Assembly (NCBI GenBank): GCA_938039225.1
Contig: CALHVH010000166.1
Coordinates: 1-5,794 of the forward strand
DNA: 5,794 bases
Reading direction: 5' to 3'
Source: an uncultured Gammaproteobacteria bacterium
Lineage (GTDB): Bacteria > Pseudomonadota > Gammaproteobacteria > Steroidobacterales > JABDMI01
Positions 1 through 5,794 of this stretch are shown piece after piece. Below the pieces are notes generated by a model. It had not been told where the DNA came from and searched no databases. It saw only the letters and a program-made list of their open reading frames with translations. The translations under genes were made by a program, and so were the position numbers. The first letter of the stretch is position 1. The number at the start of each line of letters is the position of its first letter.

Positions 1-726
1 ACCTGGTTTAGCGCCCTGTGCAAGTTTAAGTTCTATCATTTTCACTTGCGGTTTTTCAGCGATGCTTTTTAATTTATTGTCGTCAAGATTACCGTTTTCA
101 TCTCTAGCCCCATATTTAGCAGTGCCTAACTGATAGACAAGATCACAACCACCTTCAAGGTGATAGGGCGATACTCCACCTTCACCTGTATTAAGCCATA
201 TGCCTGCTTGTTTGGCACCATGAGATAAGGCTTGCACTGCGGGTTTAGATAACGAGCCGTAACTCATAGCAGAAATGTTAAAAAAAGATTCTGGTGTATA
301 TGGGTTTTCAGTATCGGGTCCGATAACCACTTTACTTGCAGGTTGGATTTCATCGTCCAATGCAGGAAACGGAGTATTTACAAAAATTACAGTGCCTTCA
401 GGTGAAAGGTTTTTAGTTGAGCCAAAGGCCGCCGTTGTACTGTTCCCTTTGGCGGCTTTGTAAGCCCAAGTACGTTGGGCTCTATTAAAAGGTAATTCCT
501 CTCTATCCATAGCAAAGAAGTATTGCCTAAAAAATTCACCTAGATGCTCGAACAAATAACGAAACCTACCGATAACTGGGTAATTACGGAGAATGGTTTT
601 TTTACTTTGCGTTTTGTCTTGTATGTACATGACGATAACGGCAAGCACTATTAAACCAATCGCGATAATAAAGAGAGTAGCTAAGAACTGCAGTACTGGA
701 GCAATGTAGGAACTAAAAAAACTCAT
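1..726 (-). CDS. FMN-binding glutamate synthase family protein, N-terminal part (runs off the left edge)
   Basis: The reading frame is open from an ATG at 726-724 to the window edge, giving 242 codons of a gene whose 3' end is missing. Residues about 11-35 form one hydrophobic helix followed by a Lys/Arg-rich stretch, which indicates an N-terminal membrane anchor with the rest probably in the cytoplasm. From about residue 150 the sequence matches the central FMN-binding domain of glutamate synthase large subunits (GltB/COG0069): NISAMSYGSLSKPAV at 150-164, NTGEGGVSPYH at 179-189 and IELKLAQGAKPG at 231-242. There is no N-terminal glutaminase domain, so this is the stand-alone family and not true GltB. 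Its substrate is not established, and glutamate formation should not be assumed. The iron-sulfur cysteines and most FMN contacts of the family lie beyond the window. The Shine-Dalgarno sequence is weak (an AGG about 11 bases upstream). It lies 56 bases downstream of ppsA on the same strand with no visible terminator between, so read-through from ppsA is possible. Confidence 0.88.
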   Translation of the reverse strand, partial: MSFFSSYIAPVLQFLATLFIIAIGLIVLAVIVMYIQDKTQSKKTILRNYPVIGRFRYLFEHLGEFFRQYFFAMDREELPFNRAQRTWAYKAAKGNSTTAAFGSTKNLSPEGTVIFVNTPFPALDDEIQPASKVVIGPDTENPYTPESFFNISAMSYGSLSKPAVQALSHGAKQAGIWLNTGEGGVSPYHLEGGCDLVYQLGTAKYGARDENGNLDDNKLKSIAEKPQVKMIELKLAQGAKPG

Positions 727-782
727 GGTGTTATCGCCTGTGATTTACTTGGTATTTTTATTTTAAGTGTTAGTCCTAGGTA

Positions 783-3155
783 TTAGGTAACTTTTTGTCC
801 AGCCAGTAGCATCCAGGTTTCTACCACTGTATCAGGATTAAGCGACATACTCTCAATACCTTGAGCCAGTAGCCATTCAGCAAGATCAGGGTGGTCAGAA
901 GGACCTTGCCCGCAGATTCCAATGTACTTATCATGCTTTTTACAAGCACTAATTGCCATAGCCAACATTTTTTTAACGGCTGGGTCACGCTCATCAAATA
1001 GATGTGCAATCACACCTGAATCTCTATCTAGTCCTAGCGTTAATTGTGTCATATCGTTAGAGCCAATCGACATGCCATCAAAGAACTCAAGAAATTCTTC
1101 AGCAAGCAAAGCATTTGATGGAAGCTCACACATCATAATAAGACGCAAGCCATTTTCGCCGCGTTTTAGGTTTTCTGCTTCAAGCAATTCAACAACTTGC
1201 TTTGCTTCATTAACAGTTCTTACAAAAGGAATCATGATTTCCACATTCGTTAAGCCCATATCATTACGAACTTTACGTATTGCTGCACATTCTAATGCAA
1301 AGCAAGCTCTAAAGTCATCGCTGATATAACGTGATGCTCCTCGGAAGCCTAGCATTGGATTTTCTTCATGCGGTTCATAACGGTCACCACCGATCAAATT
1401 GGCGTATTCATTTGATTTAAAATCTGACATGCGAACAATCACTTTTTCTGGATAAAAAGCAGCAGCAATAGTCGAAATACCTTCTGCTAATTTATCCACG
1501 TAAAAACTTACTGGGTCTGAATATCCTGAAATATGCTTACTAATTGTATCTTTCAGTTTGCCATCTAACTGATCGTACTCCAGTAACGCTTTTGGATGAA
1601 TACCAATCATGCGGTTAATAATAAACTCTAAACGAGCTAAACCTACTCCAGTGTGAGGCAGAGTCGCAAAATCAAAAGCGCGATCGGGATTGCCAACATT
1701 CATCATAATCTTTACAGGTATTTCAGGCATTTCATCCAGAGAAATTTCTCTACGTGCAAAATCCAAATTTCCTGAGTAAATATTACCAGTATCACCTTCA
1801 GCACAAGAAACGGTTACCGCATCACCTTCCTTTAATACTGAGGTTGCATTCCCACAGCCAACTACCGCTGGTATACCAAGTTCTCTAGCAATAATAGCGG
1901 CATGACAGGTACGACCACCACGATTAGTAACAATCGCAGCTGCACGTTTCATAATGGGTTCCCAATCTGGGTCAGTCATGTCGGCAACTAAAACGTCGCC
2001 ATCTTGCATTTTGTCCATTTCACTGATGTCATCAATGACACGTACACGACCAGCGCCTATGCGTTGTCCAATAGCACGTCCGGTAAGAATCAGGTCGGAG
2101 CTTTGTTCTAAGTGATAACGTTCAAGTGTATTACCACTGCGACTTTGAACGGTTTCTGGTCTTGCCTGAAGTATATAAATTTTTCCAGTATTACCATCTT
2201 TGCCCCATTCAATATCCATTGGGCGTTGATAGTGTTTCTCAATTAATGCGGCCTGCTTTGCTAGCTCATTAACATCATTATCACTTAAGCAGAAAACGGC
2301 TCTTTCTTCAGCCGAATTGTCTACGGTTTTTACGCTTTTGGTATGAGAGGTTTCATCAGCATAGACCATCTTTATGGCTTTGCTACCAAGCGTTTTTCGT
2401 AAGATAGCGTGTTTGTCCATTGCCATGCAAGCTTTACTTACATAAAACTCATCAGGATTCACAGCGCCTTGTACCACCGTCTCACCTAGGCCATAAGAAG
2501 CAGTAATGAAGATAACTTCTCTAAAGCCTGACTCGGTATCCAGGGTGAACATCACACCACTAGCGCCACAATCGCTACGAACCATTTGTTGTATGCCTGC
2601 TGATAAAGACACATCATGATGATCAAAACCATGATGTACACGATAAGCAATGGCACGATCGTTATACAGTGAGGCGAACACATCTTTGATTGCGGCTAAT
2701 ACGCTTTCAATTCCACGTACGTTCAAGTAAGTTTCTTGCTGGCCTGCGAATGATGCATCTGGCAAATCTTCAGCCGTTGCAGAAGAGCGAACGGCTACAG
2801 ATAAATCCTTACCGAGTTCAGTCGTCATCTCTGCATAAGCTGAACGTATAGTGTTTTCTAACTCAGAAGAGAAGGGTGCCGCTTGGATCCATTCCCTAAT
2901 ATTCTTGCCACGTTTAGTTAGCTCAGCGATATTATTGGTGTCTAGTCCTTCAAGCTCATGCTGAATACGTTTGTCTAAATCTTGAAAACCAAGAAAGTCT
3001 TGAAAAGCTTTTGATGTTGTTGCGAATCCACCTGGGACATTCACACCAAGGTCACTTAAATTTGAAATTAGTTCGCCGAGTGAGGCATTTTTACCGCCAA
3101 CTTTTTCAACATCCTGCATGCCAAGCTGGTTTAATGGTATTACGTAATCTTGCAA
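783..3155 (-). CDS. ppsA: Phosphoenolpyruvate synthase (pyruvate, water dikinase)
   Basis: Cytoplasmic enzyme converting pyruvate, ATP and water to phosphoenolpyruvate, AMP and phosphate; it feeds gluconeogenesis. The 790 residues match the usual length of about 790. Domain order is canonical. First is an N-terminal ATP-grasp nucleotide-binding domain (about 17-345, with GGKNASLGE at 20-28, AVRSSATAEDLPDASFAGQQ at 121-140 and the closing ILQARPET at 328-335). Next is the swivelling phosphohistidine domain (about 370-460, GGRTCHAAIIARELGIPA at 413-430, catalytic His418). Last is the C-terminal PEP/pyruvate-binding barrel (about 480-785, MLGFRGASRY at 601-610, GSNDMTQLTLGLDRD at 698-712, GICGQGPSD at 746-754 with catalytic Cys748). 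Thr416 corresponds to the threonine that PpsR phosphorylates in E. coli PpsA. The start is TTG, not ATG: GAGGGG sits 6 bases upstream, no other start codon lies before the in-frame stop at 3180-3182, and the LNQLGM segment ahead of Met13 resembles the family's N-terminus. Divergent from ppsR. Confidence 0.98.
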   Translation of the reverse strand: MQDYVIPLNQLGMQDVEKVGGKNASLGELISNLSDLGVNVPGGFATTSKAFQDFLGFQDLDKRIQHELEGLDTNNIAELTKRGKNIREWIQAAPFSSELENTIRSAYAEMTTELGKDLSVAVRSSATAEDLPDASFAGQQETYLNVRGIESVLAAIKDVFASLYNDRAIAYRVHHGFDHHDVSLSAGIQQMVRSDCGASGVMFTLDTESGFREVIFITASYGLGETVVQGAVNPDEFYVSKACMAMDKHAILRKTLGSKAIKMVYADETSHTKSVKTVDNSAEERAVFCLSDNDVNELAKQAALIEKHYQRPMDIEWGKDGNTGKIYILQARPETVQSRSGNTLERYHLEQSSDLILTGRAIGQRIGAGRVRVIDDISEMDKMQDGDVLVADMTDPDWEPIMKRAAAIVTNRGGRTCHAAIIARELGIPAVVGCGNATSVLKEGDAVTVSCAEGDTGNIYSGNLDFARREISLDEMPEIPVKIMMNVGNPDRAFDFATLPHTGVGLARLEFIINRMIGIHPKALLEYDQLDGKLKDTISKHISGYSDPVSFYVDKLAEGISTIAAAFYPEKVIVRMSDFKSNEYANLIGGDRYEPHEENPMLGFRGASRYISDDFRACFALECAAIRKVRNDMGLTNVEIMIPFVRTVNEAKQVVELLEAENLKRGENGLRLIMMCELPSNALLAEEFLEFFDGMSIGSNDMTQLTLGLDRDSGVIAHLFDERDPAVKKMLAMAISACKKHDKYIGICGQGPSDHPDLAEWLLAQGIESMSLNPDTVVETWMLLAGQKVT

Positions 3156-3161
3156 GAGATT

Positions 3162-3167
3162 CCCCTC
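3162..3167 (-). promoter_or_regulatory. Shine-Dalgarno site that fixes the ppsA TTG start
   Basis: On the minus strand GAGGGG ends 6 bases before the TTG at 3155-3153, close to ideal spacing. The next in-frame ATG is codon 13 (3119-3117), and starting there would remove sequence that resembles the N-terminus of other PpsA proteins. The site therefore supports a TTG start, which usually lowers initiation and may be offset here by the strong ribosome binding site. Confidence 0.7.
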
Positions 3168-3189
3168 AAATAGAGTTTTTTATGAAAAC

Positions 3190-3218
3190 ACGCTTAGCAG
3201 GAATGATAAGCTAAACGT
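3190..3218 (-). promoter_or_regulatory. Hairpin in the ppsA mRNA leader
   Basis: Read as minus-strand RNA, ACGUUUAGC (3218-3210) can pair with GCUAAGCGU (3198-3190). This gives a 9-bp stem with one G-U pair and an 11-base loop. Because of that G-U pair the stem is unbroken only in the ppsA-sense RNA; the plus-strand copy would have an A-C mismatch. It lies between the candidate ppsA transcription start (near 3255) and the Shine-Dalgarno site, about 22 bases before the latter. It has no following U-tract, so it is not an intrinsic terminator. It could stabilise the leader or be a protein or small-RNA target; the function is inferred only. Confidence 0.4.
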
Positions 3219-3243
3219 CGGTCGGAACTGATTGTTCATCGTG

Positions 3244-3258
3244 CCCAGAATTACTGGG
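3244..3258. promoter_or_regulatory. Inverted repeat, candidate operator at the ppsA promoter
   Basis: CCCAG, a 5-base spacer AATTA, then CTGGG form a perfect 5-bp inverted repeat. It sits just downstream of the candidate ppsA -10 box (3262-3267) and covers the predicted transcription start near 3255, where a bound regulator would block initiation. I cannot assign it to a known regulator family. It is short enough to be chance. Confidence 0.3.
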
Positions 3259-3261
3259 GAT

Positions 3262-3290
3262 ATTATGCCTGAATTGTCCTGTTTTGACCG
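3262..3290 (-). promoter_or_regulatory. Candidate sigma-70 promoter for ppsA
   Basis: On the minus strand CATAAT (3267-3262) matches the -10 consensus at 5 of 6 bases. Seventeen bases upstream is CGGTCA (3290-3285), a poor -35 box with 3 of 6 matches. A good -10 with a weak -35 would fit an activator-dependent promoter. The predicted start near 3255 would leave a leader of about 100 bases. This was assigned by eye and is tentative. Confidence 0.3.
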
Positions 3291-3312
3291 TATATAAAAT
3301 AGCCAATTTATT
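3284..3312 (+). promoter_or_regulatory. Candidate sigma-70 promoter for ppsR
   Basis: TTGACC (3284-3289) matches the -35 consensus at 5 of 6 bases and is followed after exactly 17 bases by TTTATT (3307-3312), 4 of 6 matches to the -10 box. Transcription would start near 3319, about 23 bases before the ppsR ATG. The -35 box overlaps the candidate -35 of the divergent ppsA promoter. Assigned by eye in an AT-rich stretch, so false positives are easy. Confidence 0.35.
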
Positions 3313-3341
3313 GAATAACTATCTATTGAAGAACTATTGCA

Positions 3342-4169
3342 ATGAGCCAAAGAAGTATATTTTTTATTTCAGATCAAACAGGAATAACGGCCGAAACGCT
3401 TGGGCGGAGTTTGTTAACGCAGTTTGGTGATGTTGATTTTGTGCAAATTACTTTGCCTTTTATTAATGATGAAGAAAAGGCTATGGAAGCCATAAAACAA
3501 ATAGAACGTGCTGCTGATAACAGTGGTGAAATTGCTTTTGCTTTTAGTACCTTAGTGCAAGATGAGTTGCGTGATTTATTTACCCAACATTTTGATACAA
3601 AGAAAGTTATGTATATGGATTTTTTTCAAGCCTTTATTGCGCCAATGGAAAAAGCCTTAAATATGCAATCGAGTCATCAAGTAGGGCGTTCTCACAGTGC
3701 TGATACTGCAGCCTATACACAACGAATATCGGCAATTAATTTTGCTATGTCAAATGATGATGGGATTCGTACTGATCACTATGCTGATGCTGATGTAATT
3801 ATAGTCGGGGTATCTCGTTCTGGTAAAACACCAACGTGTTTATTCTTAGCCTTGCAGTACGGAATTTACGCGGCCAATTATCCTTTAGCTGATGAGAATT
3901 TTGAAAATGCCTCTATCCCAAATGTGCTAAAAGAACACAAACATAAACTATATGGTTTGAATATTGATGCAGATCGCCTTGCACAGATTCGTTCAGAACG
4001 TAAACCTGATAGTCGTTACGCCTCTTTACAACAGGTTAATTTTGAAGTGCGTCAAGCTGCGGCGATATTTCGCAAGTTCGGTTTAGCTCATACTGATACA
4101 ACACATGCGTCCGTTGAAGAAATTGCAAGTTTAATTTTACAGCAGACAGACTTGCAACGACGGATTTAG
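3342..4169 (+). CDS. ppsR: Phosphoenolpyruvate synthase regulatory protein (bifunctional kinase/pyrophosphorylase)
   Basis: Cytoplasmic regulator of PpsA from the DUF299 family (PSRP). Family members inactivate PEP synthase by ADP-dependent phosphorylation of a threonine near the catalytic histidine, and reactivate it by phosphate-dependent dephosphorylation that releases pyrophosphate. The 275-residue length is typical. Recognisable segments are the N-terminal FFISDQTGITAETLGRSLL (7-25), the central SHSADTAAYTQRISAINFAM (117-136) and the family P-loop GVSRSGKTPTC (156-166, Lys162) followed by LFLALQYGIYAANYPLADE (167-185). It is divergent from ppsA, whose Thr416 is the expected target, so the pair makes biological sense. 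The ATG has a modest GAAGAA ribosome site 8 bases upstream. No frameshift or missing motif is seen. PSRPs acting on pyruvate phosphate dikinase belong to the same family, but the adjacent ppsA argues for the PEP synthase type. Confidence 0.96.
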   Translation: MSQRSIFFISDQTGITAETLGRSLLTQFGDVDFVQITLPFINDEEKAMEAIKQIERAADNSGEIAFAFSTLVQDELRDLFTQHFDTKKVMYMDFFQAFIAPMEKALNMQSSHQVGRSHSADTAAYTQRISAINFAMSNDDGIRTDHYADADVIIVGVSRSGKTPTCLFLALQYGIYAANYPLADENFENASIPNVLKEHKHKLYGLNIDADRLAQIRSERKPDSRYASLQQVNFEVRQAAAIFRKFGLAHTDTTHASVEEIASLILQQTDLQRRI

Positions 4170-4186
4170 ACCTGCATTATTACACT

Positions 4187-4666
4187 ATGAAAGCAAGCGA
4201 TAGCAAAATTGTAATTGATAAGCCGCAAAAGCCAATGAGCTTTGCTGCTTTGATGACTCTGTATGAGAGTAATTATCAACGTCTTATGAACTTGCTCCAA
4301 GTACATAGACAAGATTTAGACTTTCAAGAATTCACGTTTAAACATGCACAACATATTGTCTATTGTAGGGTAGAGGACGTAACTAAGTACACGGCACTCT
4401 TGTGCATAGATGAAGATCAAGTCTCTCAAGGGGAGCCAGTGAGAGTTAATCACTTTAGGGTACGTATTTATCATGATGCGCGACTTGCGGCAGTCCAGTC
4501 CAGTCTTCAAGATAATTCACATTATCAGCTAAATGAATTGCCTATCACGGCTGAGCGAATTCAGGCATTATGGGCGCAAAACATGTTTTTTAACAAATGG
4601 TTAGCGTATTGCATGGATAGAAAGCTTGTCAAAAAACAAAAAATCAGTGAGAATACAAACACTTAG
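4187..4666 (+). CDS. DUF1249 domain-containing protein (YqiB-like)
   Basis: A 159-residue soluble protein of unknown function. Residues about 18-145 resemble the DUF1249 family, known from E. coli YqiB. Landmarks are FAALMTLYESNYQRLMNLL at 19-37, TKYTALLCI at 66-74, VRIYHDARLAAVQS at 92-105 and NKWLAYCM at 136-143, the same blocks and order as in YqiB. No catalytic motif, signal peptide or membrane segment is visible. It begins 17 bases after the ppsR stop with no promoter evident between, so co-transcription with ppsR is likely. The ATG at 4187 has no clear Shine-Dalgarno sequence; Met17 at 4235 is an alternative that lies closer to where the YqiB similarity starts, but it also lacks one. 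In E. coli, yqiB neighbours cpdA rather than ppsR, so the context here differs. The family assignment was made by recalled resemblance, not by a search. Confidence 0.82.
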   Translation: MKASDSKIVIDKPQKPMSFAALMTLYESNYQRLMNLLQVHRQDLDFQEFTFKHAQHIVYCRVEDVTKYTALLCIDEDQVSQGEPVRVNHFRVRIYHDARLAAVQSSLQDNSHYQLNELPITAERIQALWAQNMFFNKWLAYCMDRKLVKKQKISENTNT

Positions 4667-4702
4667 AGAGACTGGTCTTAATTGTTTATATTTATTATTG
4701 CT

Positions 4703-4708
4703 GGAGAG
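4703..4708 (+). promoter_or_regulatory. Shine-Dalgarno site that decides the start of the coiled-coil gene
   Basis: GGAGAG ends 4 bases before the ATG at 4713 and is the best ribosome site near either possible start. The upstream TTG at 4626 is preceded only by the sequence ATAGAAAGC. The stretch 4667-4712 is otherwise AT-rich, with no convincing promoter or terminator. Confidence 0.6.
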
Positions 4709-4712
4709 CGAA

Positions 4713-5744
4713 ATGGCTGGCCCAACTAAAACAGAGAATTCAGCTGAAGAAAAGATTATGGACTTGTTCCAGAGTCATTCCTTGCTAAAACAAGAGTTTA
4801 AGCAAATAGAAAAAGACAATCTTATTCTCAATAAAATAAAAACAGATCAAGCCTTAAAAATTGAGAAGTTAGAAAATCAACTTTACAAGCTTGAAAAGCA
4901 TTTAACTAAACCTGAACATTATCAAGATTTGAAAGTTTATTATCAGTTACATCTGCTGTGGAAAACTTGTAATCGCTATATTCATAAATTTCGTGACCGC
5001 TTAGTTGATCAACAAAGTGATAGAGAGCGAAAGCAACAATTGCTTGAATTCAACCAAACCAAAACTAAGGCAATAAATGCAATTAACGATCGTATTCAAA
5101 CAGCTAAAGAACATTTAGAAGCAGCAACTTTAGAAGTGCATAAGCTGACCACAAAAATAAATGCAAAAAATTCTATTTTTCAATATTTCGCTAAACAGAA
5201 ATTAATTGAACAACATTTAGTTGCACATACAGCTGAATCGTCTGCTTATTCAGATCTTCAAGAGTATTATGATGAACGGATTAAAATAGAAAGTGAGCCA
5301 TGGCCTGAATTTGAAGGTGTTGATCTGGCCGGTAAGCGTTCTATCAATATCGCTATGATTGCATTGGCTCAGTACTTTTTTGTTTCACTAAGCGAGCTTG
5401 GGTTATCGCATAAATGTTTTCAGGCCTATAAAAAACCAGTTTGGGAACTGAGTTATGGTGAGCCTGCCAAGCAGAACTTAATAATTAGTTTATGTGCTGA
5501 TAAGTTGCAATATTTTTCAGAATTAAAAGATCTTAGCACTGAGGTGCAAAGTCGGATGGTTTTGATTAAAGAACAAGTTGAATATAAAAAAGAAGCGGAT
5601 GCTATACCGACTATTGATTCGGTTACTAAAGTGGCTAATGATTTTAGTGATTTAGCATTAAATGTAACTTTAACTGATGTTGATTATGAAGTTAATGTTC
5701 TAAAAGAAAATTTCTGGGGCTTAGCCGAATTAATGATTCCCTAG
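4713..5744 (+). CDS. Uncharacterised coiled-coil protein
   Basis: I do not recognise this 343-residue protein. Residues about 18-66 are rich in Leu, Ile, Lys and Glu with heptad-like spacing (Ile50, Leu53, Leu57, Leu60, Leu64), which suggests a coiled coil. A second charged helical stretch covers about 100-170. The middle contains an aromatic, acidic patch (ESEPWPEFEGVDLAGKRS, 193-210) and then a hydrophobic segment (INIAMIALAQYFFVSL, 211-226), more likely a buried helix than a membrane span. A further helical region covers about 255-296. There is no signal peptide and no enzyme motif that I can name. The ATG at 4713 is chosen because GGAGAG lies 4 bases upstream. The frame is also open back to a TTG at 4626 inside the DUF1249 gene, but that start lacks a ribosome site. 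It follows the DUF1249 stop by 46 bases on the same strand and could be the third gene of a ppsR transcript. A structural or cytoskeletal-like role would be speculation. Confidence 0.8.
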   Translation: MAGPTKTENSAEEKIMDLFQSHSLLKQEFKQIEKDNLILNKIKTDQALKIEKLENQLYKLEKHLTKPEHYQDLKVYYQLHLLWKTCNRYIHKFRDRLVDQQSDRERKQQLLEFNQTKTKAINAINDRIQTAKEHLEAATLEVHKLTTKINAKNSIFQYFAKQKLIEQHLVAHTAESSAYSDLQEYYDERIKIESEPWPEFEGVDLAGKRSINIAMIALAQYFFVSLSELGLSHKCFQAYKKPVWELSYGEPAKQNLIISLCADKLQYFSELKDLSTEVQSRMVLIKEQVEYKKEADAIPTIDSVTKVANDFSDLALNVTLTDVDYEVNVLKENFWGLAELMIP

Positions 5745-5794
5745 TTTTAAAAATTGAGTAATTTAAAGTTAATAACTTAATAAAAAAGGTCGCA
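5745..5794. other. AT-rich tail after the coiled-coil gene, no clear terminator
   Basis: These 50 bases hold a small AT-only-loop inverted repeat (AAGTT-AAT-AACTT within 5766-5778), nearly all A/T pairs and followed by an A-run rather than a T-run, so it does not look like an intrinsic terminator for the plus strand. The AAAAAAGG at 5782-5789 could be the ribosome site of a gene starting just past the edge, which cannot be tested here. Confidence 0.3.

Noticed and set aside
275..463. Plus-strand open frame of 62 codons
   Set aside because: It lies antisense within the glutamate-synthase-like gene, whose own frame gives clear family motifs; the product resembles nothing and has no ribosome site of note.
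922..1329. Plus-strand open frame of 135 codons antisense to ppsA
   Set aside because: It mirrors the strongly conserved C-terminal barrel of PpsA and is Ser/Arg-rich, as expected of an antisense shadow frame.
3011..3214. Plus-strand open frame across the ppsA start
   Set aside because: It overlaps the conserved ppsA N-terminus antisense and has no recognisable product.
3269..3282. CTGAATTGTCC segment resembling half of a Cra (FruR) site upstream of ppsA
   Set aside because: E. coli ppsA is Cra-activated, but only about 8 of 14 positions agree and the second half-site is missing, so it is too weak to annotate.
3782..3796. Short ATGCTG tandem repeat in ppsR
   Set aside because: It encodes the YADADV segment leading into the P-loop; only two units, most likely chance codon reuse.
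4491..4505. Three tandem copies of CAGTC
   Set aside because: It could suggest a slippage site, but it encodes the AVQSSL segment, similar to the matching part of YqiB, and the frame is intact; three copies is too few for a phase-variation tract.
4316..4510. Minus-strand open frame inside the DUF1249 gene
   Set aside because: It is antisense to the conserved DUF1249 blocks, so it is best explained as a shadow.
4663..4681. Imperfect palindrome (AGAC-TG-GTCT) just after the DUF1249 stop
   Set aside because: The stem is only 4 bp with a 2-base loop and has no uninterrupted T-run after it, so it is not a credible terminator.

Overview
The window suggests an AT-rich gammaproteobacterium. The evidence is a Gram-negative type phosphoenolpyruvate synthase beside its dedicated PpsR-type regulator, in the divergent layout also known from E. 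coli, plus a DUF1249 (YqiB-like) gene, a family I know mainly from Gammaproteobacteria. The base composition and the membrane-anchored glutamate-synthase-like neighbour would fit a marine or environmental lineage. Genus cannot be fixed from this sequence.

Layout. Bases 1-726 (minus) hold the N-terminal 242 codons of an FMN-binding glutamate-synthase-family protein with one N-terminal membrane helix; the gene runs off the left edge. After a 56-base gap comes ppsA (783-3155, minus), complete, with a TTG start and a strong ribosome binding site. A 186-base divergent regulatory region (3156-3341) carries candidate back-to-back promoters whose -35 boxes overlap, a 15-base inverted repeat near the probable ppsA transcription start, and a 9-bp leader hairpin. 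On the plus strand follow ppsR (3342-4169), a DUF1249 gene (4187-4666) and an unrecognised coiled-coil protein gene (best start 4713, end 5744). The last 50 bases are AT-rich with no clear terminator.

How it works together. PpsA makes phosphoenolpyruvate from pyruvate and ATP, the entry step of gluconeogenesis. PpsR-family proteins switch PpsA off by ADP-dependent phosphorylation of the threonine two residues before the catalytic histidine, and on again by phosphate-dependent removal. Both the target (Thr416 next to His418) and the PpsR P-loop are intact, so this looks like a working enzyme-regulator pair. The roles of the DUF1249 protein and the coiled-coil protein are unknown; their order and strand suggest they may be co-transcribed with ppsR. 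I see no mobile element, CRISPR array, tRNA or rRNA. The least explained item is the coiled-coil protein; the rest is conserved core metabolism.
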